Of a DNA stretch of 64,000 nt, positions 33,718 to 41,255 are shown piece by piece. The stretch's first letter is position 1, and each line of letters opens with the position of its first letter. The notes under the pieces were generated by a model. It did not search any database, was not told the origin of the DNA, and was given only the letters and a program-made list of their open reading frames with translations. The DNA lies in contig NZ_JBCHVB010000009.1 in the NCBI RefSeq assembly GCF_039023475.1, forward strand, positions 62,001 through 126,000, in the 5' to 3' direction. The DNA comes from Erwinia sp039023475. Lineage in GTDB: Bacteria; Pseudomonadota; Gammaproteobacteria; Enterobacterales; Enterobacteriaceae. The position numbers and the translations under genes are program-made.

Positions 33718-34563
33718 TTACGCTTTACGCTGTTCGGCACGCGCTACCGACTTCTCTTCTTTCTCCTCCATGGTCGTTACAGGGAGGTTGCGGGCGATCA
33801 AATAACGATAGCCAAATGCGCCGACGCTGGCACCGACGATCGGGCCAAAAATCGGCACGAGGAAATAAGGGATATCACGGGCGCCGGTAAAGGCAACGTT
33901 ACCCCAACCCGCCAGCCAGGCGAAAATTTTCGGGCCGAAATCACGCGCCGGGTTGAGGGCGAAGCCGGTCAGTGGACCCATAGCGCCGCCAATGATTGCA
34001 ATCAGCAGGCCGATCAGCAGCGGAGCCATCGGGCCGCGCGGCAAACCGTTACCGTCATCGGTCAGCGCCATGATCAGACCCATCATTACCGCAGTAATCA
34101 CAGCCTCAACCAGGAACGCCTGACCCACGCTGATATGCGGGTTCGGATAAGTGGAGAAGATGCCGGCCAGGTCAAGGCTTTCTACCGTGCCACGCACCAT
34201 CTGGTGAGACTGCTCGTAGTCGATAAACAAATTGTAGTAGAGCCCGTAAACCAGCGCAGCGGAGCAGAAGGCACCCGCGACCTGCGCGAGAATATAGGGG
34301 GCGACCTTGCGGCGATCGAAACTGGCAAACAGACAAAGTGCGATGGTAACGGCCGGGTTAAGGTGTGCGCCGGAAATGGCCGCGCTGAGATAGACCGCCA
34401 TAGCCACGGCAATACCCCAGACGATGCTGATTTCCCACTGACCAAAACTGGCGCCTGCCAGCTTCATGGCGGCGACGCAGCCGGCACCAAAAAAGATAAT
34501 GGTGGCGACACCAAGGAATTCGGCGATGCACTGCCCTTTCAGCGTGCTTGTTGTTTGACTCAT
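33718..34563 (-). CDS. glpF: Glycerol uptake facilitator GlpF
   Basis: 281 residues of the aquaporin/glyceroporin family: six helices and the two half-helices with GAHLNPAVTIAL (first NPA) and GFALNPARDFGPK (second; the aspartate after NPAR marks glycerol channels). It lets glycerol diffuse through the inner membrane. First gene of glpFKX, preceded by GlpR-type operators and a CRP-like site. Confidence 0.96.
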   Translation of the reverse strand: MSQTTSTLKGQCIAEFLGVATIIFFGAGCVAAMKLAGASFGQWEISIVWGIAVAMAVYLSAAISGAHLNPAVTIALCLFASFDRRKVAPYILAQVAGAFCSAALVYGLYYNLFIDYEQSHQMVRGTVESLDLAGIFSTYPNPHISVGQAFLVEAVITAVMMGLIMALTDDGNGLPRGPMAPLLIGLLIAIIGGAMGPLTGFALNPARDFGPKIFAWLAGWGNVAFTGARDIPYFLVPIFGPIVGASVGAFGYRYLIARNLPVTTMEEKEEKSVARAEQRKA

Positions 34564-34654
34564 GATGGCATTTCCTGAAGGCGAGGTTAAATGTTGTACA
34601 GCGCTTTTTTTCTCATTCCCTGAGTCGCCCTAATCTTTTGTAGGGCTGATGTGA

Positions 34655-34715
34655 ATTTATCGTTAACGAGCATAAACGAGAAATAGCGAAATCAAAAGTT
34701 GTGCTCTGCGTCAAA
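34655..34715 (-). promoter_or_regulatory. GlpR operators and CRP-like site before glpF
   Basis: On the minus strand TATGCTCGTTAACGATAAAT (34655-34674) is close to the GlpR consensus, and ATTTCTCGTTTATGC next to it (about 34671-34688) looks like a second half-matching operator. TGTGC-N6-TCAAA at 34700-34715 on the plus strand resembles a CRP site. This predicts induction by glycerol 3-phosphate and catabolite control. Confidence 0.65.
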
Positions 34716-35011
34716 AAAATGAGCGTTTTCGCGTCTTTTGGCTTTCCTGAAACATCATTTCCCGTTTCGTTTAGCGGTTTTTTGTCTCACGCTGTTAACT
34801 AAACACTTACTTTTAACGTTGGCAAGGTTGCCAATTCCAGGTCTGCGCCGAAAATTGTTACAGACTGCACCCTGTACAGGTTCCCTGCTGGACTTGGCGG
34901 GCGGGTCTACTTACAATCGGTGTATCGTTGTTATCCGCGGAATGCCGGCTTACCCCTCATGATCTGCGGCTAGCATCATCAACGCCTTGCGATTAGGAGA
35001 GGTCATTTACA
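34716..35011. other. Gap between glpF regulatory region and zapB
   Basis: About 295 bp with no gene that I can support. It should include the zapB promoter; GGAGAGG lies before the zapB ATG. Confidence 0.4.
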
Positions 35012-35251
35012 ATGTCATTTGAAGTATTCGAGAAACTGGAAGCAAAGGTACAGCAGGCGATTGATACCATCACTCTGCTGCAGATGGAAATTGAAGAGCT
35101 GAAAGAGCAGAACAACAATCTGAATCAGCAGGTTCAGCAGGCTGCGGGAAATAGCGAATCTCTGGTGCGTGAAAACCAGCATTTAAAGGAAGAGCAGCAG
35201 GTCTGGCAGGAACGTCTGCGTGCCCTGCTGGGTAAAATGGAAGAAGTCTGA
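35012..35251 (+). CDS. zapB: Cell division protein ZapB
   Basis: 79 residues, almost wholly one coiled coil (heptads of L/I/V and Q/E through IDTITLLQMEIEELKEQNNN). It begins MSFEVFEKLEAKVQQAID like E. coli ZapB. ZapB joins the FtsZ ring through ZapA and links it to the terminus protein MatP. Single-gene unit with a bidirectional terminator behind it. Confidence 0.95.
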   Translation: MSFEVFEKLEAKVQQAIDTITLLQMEIEELKEQNNNLNQQVQQAAGNSESLVRENQHLKEEQQVWQERLRALLGKMEEV

Positions 35252-35264
35252 TTTTTACGGACGT

Positions 35265-35293
35265 AAAAACGGGTGCCGCTGGCACCCGTTTTT
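35265..35293. terminator. Bidirectional terminator between zapB and rraA
   Basis: AAAAACGGGTGCC-GCT-GGCACCCGTTTTT: a strong stem with A-run and T-run, so it can serve both convergent genes. Confidence 0.92.
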
Positions 35294-35332
35294 GTTACTG
35301 GCTTAGCGCTGCCATGCTCAATGGCCGCACTG

Positions 35333-35818
35333 TTATTCGAGGTCGAGCGGATCTTCTGACAGAATAATGCCGGTATTGTCAGCATAAAGATGGTCACCAG
35401 AGAAGAAGGTAACGCCGCCGAAATTAACCCGCACGTCGCTTTCGCCAATGCCTTCCCCGGCTGCGCCTACAGGGATCGCGGCGATGGCCTGAATACCGAT
35501 ATCAAGCTCTTCAAGGTCGTCCACCTGACGCACCGAGCCATAGACCACAATACCTTCCCACTCATTCTGCACCGCCAGCTGTGCCAGCGCCGCATCAACC
35601 AGCGCCCGGCGAACGGAACCACCGCCGTCAACCAGCAGCACGCGACCACGGCCGTTTTCCTCCAGCAAATCAAAGAGCAGCCCGTTGTCTTCGAAACATT
35701 TTACCGTGATGATTTGCCCGCCAAACGAGGTGCGCCCACCGAAGTTTGAAAAGAGCGGTTCAACGACGTTCACATCTTCATGATAGATGTCGCAGAGTTC
35801 AGAAGTATCATATTTCAT
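35333..35818 (-). CDS. rraA: RraA, regulator of ribonuclease E activity A
   Basis: 161 residues from ATG 35818 (MKYDTSELCDIYHEDVNVVEP). The core GGRTSFGGQI, LVDGGGSVRRALVD, EGIVVYGSVRQVDDL and the acidic C-terminus match E. coli RraA. It binds RNase E and the RhlB helicase and inhibits RNA decay; it was once called MenG and is not a menaquinone methyltransferase. 33 further upstream codons are open but not conserved. It follows menA after 106 bp. Confidence 0.95.
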   Translation of the reverse strand: MKYDTSELCDIYHEDVNVVEPLFSNFGGRTSFGGQIITVKCFEDNGLLFDLLEENGRGRVLLVDGGGSVRRALVDAALAQLAVQNEWEGIVVYGSVRQVDDLEELDIGIQAIAAIPVGAAGEGIGESDVRVNFGGVTFFSGDHLYADNTGIILSEDPLDLE

Positions 35819-35924
35819 AAGGGGTTCGTCTGTTTGCAGCAGGAAAGCTAAGTATATCGCTTTCCCAAGGGTGTTGGCAAAATCATCAATTGTTAAAAGT
35901 TGCGATGGGTCAACCACATCGCAA

Positions 35925-36854
35925 TTAAGCGAGGAGCAGCCCGAGTGAAAAAAGCACGTTGACCAGCAGGGCGGCTTTGACGGTTTTACCCAGCATCGGT
36001 CGCATGGCGACGGGCGCAGTCTGCCGGAAAATGAAGCGTCCCTGGCTGGCGAGCAGCGGCGCTGAAAGCATAAACAGCCAGCCGTTCAGGCCCTGGCAAG
36101 CGACCAGCGCGAACAGGCTCAGGCAGAGGAGTGAACCGGCCAGCAGGGCGGCGTGGTAGCGTCGGGCGTTAAGCGCGCCCAGTCTCACCGCAAGCGTGTG
36201 TTTGCCATGCTGCTGGTCGCTTTCAATATCGCGCATATTATTGACGTTCAGCACGGCGACAGCGAGCAGGCCGCAGGCGGTGGCGGGTAAGAAGAGTACC
36301 GGCTGCAGGCTGTGGGCCTGGAGATAATAGCTGCCGATAACGCCCAGCCAGCCAAAAAATATCAGCACGGAAACGTCGCCCAGCCCCAGATAGCCGTAGG
36401 GTTTTTTACCGACCGTGTAGGCAATTGCCGCCGCGATCGCCAGCGCACCCAGCGCGAGGAATCCCAGTATATCGCGGAGCGACTGACAGGAATAAAGCAC
36501 CAGCAGCAGGCCTGAAACGATCGTCAGCGTGACGACAATGCCCAGCGCCGCGCGCATCTGCGGCAGCGTTATCGCCCCTTTTTGCATCCCCCGAAGCGGG
36601 CCAATACGCGCTGGCGTATCGCTGCCTTTCAGCGCATCACCATAGTCATTCGCCAGGTTAGAGAGGATTTGCAGCAGGACTGTGGTGAGCAGGGCAAGAA
36701 TGGCTATCGGGAAGCTGAAGGTGTTCTGCCACCAGGCCAGCGCTGACCCGGTCAGAATTGACGCACAGGCCAGCGGAAGCGTCCGCAACCTTAAGCTCTC
36801 CAGCCAGGCGCGCGGCAGGGTGAGAGCAGGAGCTGAGTGAATGTTTTCCGTCAT
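35925..36854 (-). CDS. menA: 1,4-dihydroxy-2-naphthoate polyprenyltransferase (MenA)
   Basis: 309 residues, UbiA superfamily with about nine helices. The prenyl-diphosphate/Mg motif is NLANDYGDALKGSDT and the second aspartate region NVNNMRDIESDQQHGKHTL. It joins 1,4-dihydroxy-2-naphthoate to octaprenyl diphosphate in menaquinone synthesis. On the same strand as hslU upstream and rraA downstream, as in E. coli. Confidence 0.95.
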   Translation of the reverse strand: MTENIHSAPALTLPRAWLESLRLRTLPLACASILTGSALAWWQNTFSFPIAILALLTTVLLQILSNLANDYGDALKGSDTPARIGPLRGMQKGAITLPQMRAALGIVVTLTIVSGLLLVLYSCQSLRDILGFLALGALAIAAAIAYTVGKKPYGYLGLGDVSVLIFFGWLGVIGSYYLQAHSLQPVLFLPATACGLLAVAVLNVNNMRDIESDQQHGKHTLAVRLGALNARRYHAALLAGSLLCLSLFALVACQGLNGWLFMLSAPLLASQGRFIFRQTAPVAMRPMLGKTVKAALLVNVLFSLGLLLA

Positions 36855-37013
36855 AGTCGCATCGTCCCGGCGGGCAAAACGGGCCTGAGCCCGGTTGATT
36901 TGCCGCCAGTTTACTGGCTGCCCCCGGTGGAGGAATTAATCTTCGTCAAGGATACAGGCGGACACTGCGTCTTTTTCACCGTCTGGGGCAGAAAAAGGAG
37001 GGATTTCAGGCGT

Positions 37014-37036
37014 AAAAAAGGAGGCCGGAGCCTCCT
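37014..37036 (-). terminator. hslU terminator
   Basis: On the minus strand GAGGCTCCGGCCTC followed by CTTTTTT, about 24 bp after the hslU stop. Confidence 0.85.
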
Positions 37037-37059
37037 CTCATTCAACGTGATCTGCCGGG

Positions 37060-38391
37060 TTAAAGAATAAAGCGGCTTAAGTCTTCATCCGCGACCAGCT
37101 CATCAAGATGTTTACTCACGTACTCAGCGTCAATCGTAATGGATTCGCCATCCAGATCGCTGGCGTCATAGGAGATATCTTCCATCAGACGCTCCAGCAC
37201 CGTATGCAGACGACGCGCGCCGATATTTTCAGCCGTTTCGTTCACCTGCCATGCCGCTGCCGCGATACGGGAGATCCCATCCTCGGTGAAGTGAATATCC
37301 ACGCCTTCCGTTTTCATTAGCGCTTTGTACTGCACGGTCACGGAAGCGCTCGGTTCAGTCAGAATACGTTCGAAATCGTGCGTGGTAAGAGCCTGAAGCT
37401 CAACGCGGATAGGTAAACGACCCTGCAATTCCGGGATCAGATCTGACGGGCTGGCAACCTGGAATGCGCCGGAAGCGATAAACAGAATATGATCGGTCTT
37501 CACCATGCCATGCTTGGTGGAGACGGTGCAGCCCTCAACTAGCGGCAGCAAATCGCGCTGAACGCCTTCACGGGAAACGTCCGGGCCTGAGCTTTCGCCA
37601 CGCTTACAGACTTTATCGATCTCATCAATAAACACGATGCCGTGCTGCTCAACCGAATCAATCGCTTCCTGCTTCAGCTCTTCAGGATTAACCAGCTTGG
37701 CGGCTTCTTCTTCCACCAGCATTTTCATCGCGTCTTTGATCTTCAGCTTGCGGGGCTTCTGCTTCTGGCCGCCCATATTCTGAAACATCGACTGCAGCTG
37801 GCTGGTCATCTCTTCCATGCCCGGCGGTGCCATGATCTCCACGCCCATCGGCGCAGCGGCCAGGTCGATTTCGATCTCTTTATCATCCAGCTGGCCTTCA
37901 CGCAGCTTCTTGCGGAAGGACTGGCGTGCAGCAGAAGGTTCAGACGCGCCTTCAGACTGGCCCCAGTTGTTTTTAGCCGGTGGGATCAGCACGTCAAGGA
38001 TGCGCTCTTCCGCCATCTCTTCAGCGCGGTAGCGATTCCGCTCAATGGCCTGAGAACGCACCATCTTAATGGCTGAATCGGTCAAATCGCGGATAATAGA
38101 ATCCACTTCTTTGCCCACATAGCCCACTTCAGTGAACTTGGTCGCTTCTACCTTGATGAAAGGCGCATTGGCCAGCTTGGCCAGACGGCGGGCAATTTCT
38201 GTTTTACCTACGCCGGTCGGGCCGATCATCAGAATGTTTTTCGGCGTGACTTCATGGCGCAGCTCTTCATCGAGCTGCATGCGGCGCCAGCGGTTGCGCA
38301 GGGCGATCGCGACGGCGCGTTTAGCGCCTTCCTGGCCGATGATAAATCTGTTCAGTTCGCTGACGATCTCGCGCGGGGTCATTGCAGACAT
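37060..38391 (-). CDS. hslU: HslU, ATPase subunit of the HslVU protease
   Basis: 443 residues, AAA+ unfoldase. Walker A GPTGVGKTEIARRLA (about 57-71), Walker B GIVFIDEIDKVC, sensor/arginine region GRLPIRVEL, and the pore motif GYVGKEVDS. The intermediate domain is about 110-240. HslU hexamers feed unfolded protein to HslV. The C-terminal RFIL inserts into HslV to activate it. Starts 11 bp after the hslV stop. Confidence 0.97.
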   Translation of the reverse strand: MSAMTPREIVSELNRFIIGQEGAKRAVAIALRNRWRRMQLDEELRHEVTPKNILMIGPTGVGKTEIARRLAKLANAPFIKVEATKFTEVGYVGKEVDSIIRDLTDSAIKMVRSQAIERNRYRAEEMAEERILDVLIPPAKNNWGQSEGASEPSAARQSFRKKLREGQLDDKEIEIDLAAAPMGVEIMAPPGMEEMTSQLQSMFQNMGGQKQKPRKLKIKDAMKMLVEEEAAKLVNPEELKQEAIDSVEQHGIVFIDEIDKVCKRGESSGPDVSREGVQRDLLPLVEGCTVSTKHGMVKTDHILFIASGAFQVASPSDLIPELQGRLPIRVELQALTTHDFERILTEPSASVTVQYKALMKTEGVDIHFTEDGISRIAAAAWQVNETAENIGARRLHTVLERLMEDISYDASDLDGESITIDAEYVSKHLDELVADEDLSRFIL

Positions 38392-38402
38392 AATTAGGAT
38401 CC

Positions 38403-38933
38403 TTACGCTTTAGACGGTAATTCTTCGATGGTGAGATGATGGTTGGTGTAAATGCAGATATCGCCTGCAATACCCAGCGCTTTTTCCACAATGTCGCGTG
38501 CGCCGATCTCGGTATTTTCCAGCAGCGCACGGGCCGCAGCCTGCGCGTAAGGACCACCGGAACCAATGGCAATCAGATCGTTTTCAGGCTGAATAACGTC
38601 GCCATTACCAGTAATAATCAGAGAGGCATTCTCATCCGCTACCGCCAGCAGGGCTTCCAGTTTGCGCAGCATGCGATCGGTACGCCAGTCTTTGGCCAGT
38701 TCAACGGCCGCCTTCACCAGATGACCCTGATGCAGTTCCAGCTTGCGTTCAAAGAGTTCAAACAGGGTAAAGGCATCTGCGGTACCGCCGGCAAAACCGG
38801 CAATGACTTTGTCATTATAGAGACGACGCACTTTTTTGACGTTGCCTTTCATCACGGTGTTGCCGAGGGTAGCCTGGCCATCACCGCCAATCACTACCTG
38901 GCCGTTGCGTCGAACACTTACAATTGTTGTCAC
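38403..38933 (-). CDS. hslV: HslV, peptidase subunit of the HslVU protease
   Basis: 176 residues. GTG start at 38933, as in E. coli, with AAGGGG seven bases before it; removal of formyl-Met exposes the catalytic threonine (TTIVSVRRNGQVVIGGDGQ). It forms a proteasome-like dodecamer. An earlier open start at 38972 is inside the leader and would bury the catalytic Thr. First gene of hslVU, behind a sigma-32 promoter. Confidence 0.96.
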   Translation of the reverse strand: MTTIVSVRRNGQVVIGGDGQATLGNTVMKGNVKKVRRLYNDKVIAGFAGGTADAFTLFELFERKLELHQGHLVKAAVELAKDWRTDRMLRKLEALLAVADENASLIITGNGDVIQPENDLIAIGSGGPYAQAAARALLENTEIGARDIVEKALGIAGDICIYTNHHLTIEELPSKA

Positions 38934-38964
38934 GGGCAGACCCCTTGTTGCAGTAAGAAGATGT

Positions 38965-38985
38965 CCCCACACTTTTTATGTGGGG
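38965..38985 (-). promoter_or_regulatory. hslVU leader hairpin
   Basis: CCCCAC...GTGGGG stem in the 5' UTR of hslV, between the sigma-32 promoter and the ribosome site. A stabilising 5' stem-loop is described for E. coli hslVU mRNA; this has the same place. Confidence 0.6.
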
Positions 38986-39000
38986 CATTGATGCAACCAG

Positions 39001-39028
39001 ATATGGGGCGGGTTTGAAGGGTTTCAAC
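39001..39028 (-). promoter_or_regulatory. Sigma-32 heat-shock promoter of hslVU
   Basis: On the minus strand GTTGAAA, a 14-nt spacer, then CCCATAT, close to the sigma-32 consensus CTTGAAA / CCCCATNT. It lies about 68 bp upstream of the hslV start and touches the ftsN stop codon. Confidence 0.82.
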
Positions 39029-39866
39029 CCCCGATAGAGAGAGGAATACAATTTGTGTGGCCAGAACCGCGCAGGCGTTTCAGCGTGCTGTCCGCGCCTG
39101 AGCGATTATTGTACGGCCCGATAACCACACGATTCCAGCCGCCGCCGGTCGTGATATGGCTTTCAAACCCTTCGAAGGCCAGCTGAGCGCGAATGGATTC
39201 GGCCTGATCGGTACCTTTAAAGGAGCCGCACTGCACCATCCAGCGCTGCGGATCTGCCTTTTTCACCTCTTTTGGCTTCGGTTCCGCTTTTGGCTGAACG
39301 CGGCCTTCCGGCGCCTGGCGAACCGGTTCACGCGGCGCGACGGGCTGAGGACGGGTAGGCGGCGGCTGAGTGCGCGACTGCTGCTGGAGCTGAGTTTGCT
39401 GACGCTGAAGCGTCTGCTGCTGCTGTGCAGGGGACTGCTCGTTCCAGGGAACTTCATTCAGCTGGGTTGGCTGCTGACGCATATCCGCCTGCATCTGTTC
39501 CAGCAGCTGGCGCTGCTCGTCGGTGAGCTGCGTCTGAGAATGGACTTCGCCGCCCGCTGAGGGTTCTTTTGGCGCAGGGACGGTGATCTGGCGGTTTTCC
39601 AGTTCTTTGATGTAGCGCCAGCGCTCTTCCGGCTTGGGCGGCAAGCCGTTACCGACCGCTTTATGGTCCGGCACCGGCGTCTCTTCTTTCTTCTGATGCG
39701 CGATAAACCATAAACCGCCGATAAAGGAGACCAGTACCGCAACGGCAAGCACCATCATTATCTTCGATACCCCTGAACCACTACTGCGCTTTTTACTGCG
39801 GCTGTTGGTCTTTTTGCGACGCGTCCCTGTCGAACGCCCGCGGCCTACGTAATCTTTTTGTGCCAC
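39024..39866 (-). CDS. ftsN: Cell division protein FtsN
   Basis: 280 residues. The cytosolic tail starts VAQKDYVGRGRS (GTG start at 39866, matching the E. coli MAQRDYV start), then one transmembrane helix (about 37-57, IMMVLAVAVLVSFIGGLWFI), a long Q/P-rich periplasmic linker, and the SPOR domain (about 205-280, QRWMVQCGSFKGTDQAESIRA). FtsN triggers septal peptidoglycan synthesis and its SPOR domain binds denuded glycan. The frame is open seven codons further upstream to an ATT, which I discount. Confidence 0.93.
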   Translation of the reverse strand: MAQKDYVGRGRSTGTRRKKTNSRSKKRSSGSGVSKIMMVLAVAVLVSFIGGLWFIAHQKKEETPVPDHKAVGNGLPPKPEERWRYIKELENRQITVPAPKEPSAGGEVHSQTQLTDEQRQLLEQMQADMRQQPTQLNEVPWNEQSPAQQQQTLQRQQTQLQQQSRTQPPPTRPQPVAPREPVRQAPEGRVQPKAEPKPKEVKKADPQRWMVQCGSFKGTDQAESIRAQLAFEGFESHITTGGGWNRVVIGPYNNRSGADSTLKRLRGSGHTNCIPLSIGG

Positions 39867-40035
39867 TATCGTTCCGCTAATAATCAATAAAAGGTGAGGC
39901 TGGGAAAAACAAGATGTCGCGCCCGGCTGTCAGCTCGCCATGTTACTCAAGGGCCGGAAGTTTGACCAGCAGCGATACCATTAAGAATCTGCTGATTCTC
40001 GTTTTTGCGGTCAACTGCGCAGCGGATTGACGCGG

Positions 40036-41073
40036 CTAACGCTTCTCCCGCAGGTATGGGGCGGTGCTGCCCCGGATTTTCAGTTCAAAATCCAGCAGGC
40101 GTGAACCGCTGTTCACCTTTTTCCCCTGAAGCTGCTCCAGCAGCAGACTCATTGCTTCACGTCCGATATTGAAACGCGGCTGGGCAACGGTGGTGAGCTG
40201 AGGATCGCTGTAGCGGGAGAGTTCGATATCATCAAAGCCAATCAGCGAAAGATCCTGAGGAATGCGCAGGCCCATTATTTTTGCCTGCGACATGGCGCCA
40301 AGCGCCATAATATCGCTATGGCAGAACAGCGCATCGGGCCGCTGGGGCAGCGTCATCAGCTGTTTCATGGCGCGGCTTCCGGCATCAAAGGTAAAGTCGC
40401 CGCGGACAATATAGTGGGGATCAACCGGTAAACCGTTGCGTCTGAGCGCCTGAATATACCCCTGTAAGCGGTACTGACAGAGCGGCATTTCATGGGGGCC
40501 GGCGATGCAGGCGATACGGCTGTGTCCCAGCTTAAGCAGATGATTGACGGCCTCAAACGCCGCCGTCAGGTTGTCGATGTGAACGGTCGGCAGCTCCAGC
40601 TCAGGGGCAAACTCATTGGCCATCACCATCGGCGGCAGATTCCGCTGCTCTTCAAGGCTGGTATCAAAAGGGACCTGTGAGCCCAGCAGCACCATCCCGT
40701 CAATCTGGCGGGTAAGCATTAGGTTAAGAAAAGATTTTTCCTGCCTGTTCTGGTGCGCACAGTCACCAATAAGAACCAGATAGTCCTGCTCCGCCGCCAC
40801 GACCTCAATACCCCGAATCATCTCACTGAAAAAAGGATCGCAGATGTCCGGTACGATGACCAGGATGGTGCGTGACTCGCTGCGCTTACTGGCCCTTGAC
40901 AGAGCGTGAGGAGAGTAGCCAACGGCAGTGACCGCCAGTTCTACTTTTTGACGCGTGGCAGCAGAGACCTTTTCCGGGTTCATCAGCGCGCGGGAAACGG
41001 TCGCTGTTGATACACCTGCCTTTTCAGCCACGTCCTTCATGGTCGCGCCTGCTGTCTCCTGATTCTGCTCCAA
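40036..41073 (-). CDS. cytR: CytR, LacI-family repressor of nucleoside genes
   Basis: 345 residues from TTG 41073. The helix-turn-helix is ATMKDVAEKAGVSTATVSRAL, followed by the periplasmic-binding-protein-like effector domain (TILVIVPDICDPFFSEMIRG to LTTVAQPRFNIGREAM). CytR binds cytidine and represses nucleoside uptake and catabolism together with CRP. I prefer the TTG because AGGAG lies seven bases before it and the length then suits the family; ATG codons at 41157 and further down (29 or fewer extra residues) are alternatives. Monocistronic, between ftsN and priA. Confidence 0.9.
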   Translation of the reverse strand: MEQNQETAGATMKDVAEKAGVSTATVSRALMNPEKVSAATRQKVELAVTAVGYSPHALSRASKRSESRTILVIVPDICDPFFSEMIRGIEVVAAEQDYLVLIGDCAHQNRQEKSFLNLMLTRQIDGMVLLGSQVPFDTSLEEQRNLPPMVMANEFAPELELPTVHIDNLTAAFEAVNHLLKLGHSRIACIAGPHEMPLCQYRLQGYIQALRRNGLPVDPHYIVRGDFTFDAGSRAMKQLMTLPQRPDALFCHSDIMALGAMSQAKIMGLRIPQDLSLIGFDDIELSRYSDPQLTTVAQPRFNIGREAMSLLLEQLQGKKVNSGSRLLDFELKIRGSTAPYLREKR

Positions 41074-41255
41074 CGCTGCTCTCCTCGCCCGAACGGCTTC
41101 TCTTCGGGGATAATTCGGGTTAATAAGGTGGGGGACCATCAATTTGCTGACAACCATCACATTTTAATCAGATGTCAGGGCGGCTCGTTACTTAATTTGC
41201 ATAAAAAATGTGACCTGTAAGACGTTTTTCGATGCGGCTCCCAACATTTGAGGGA

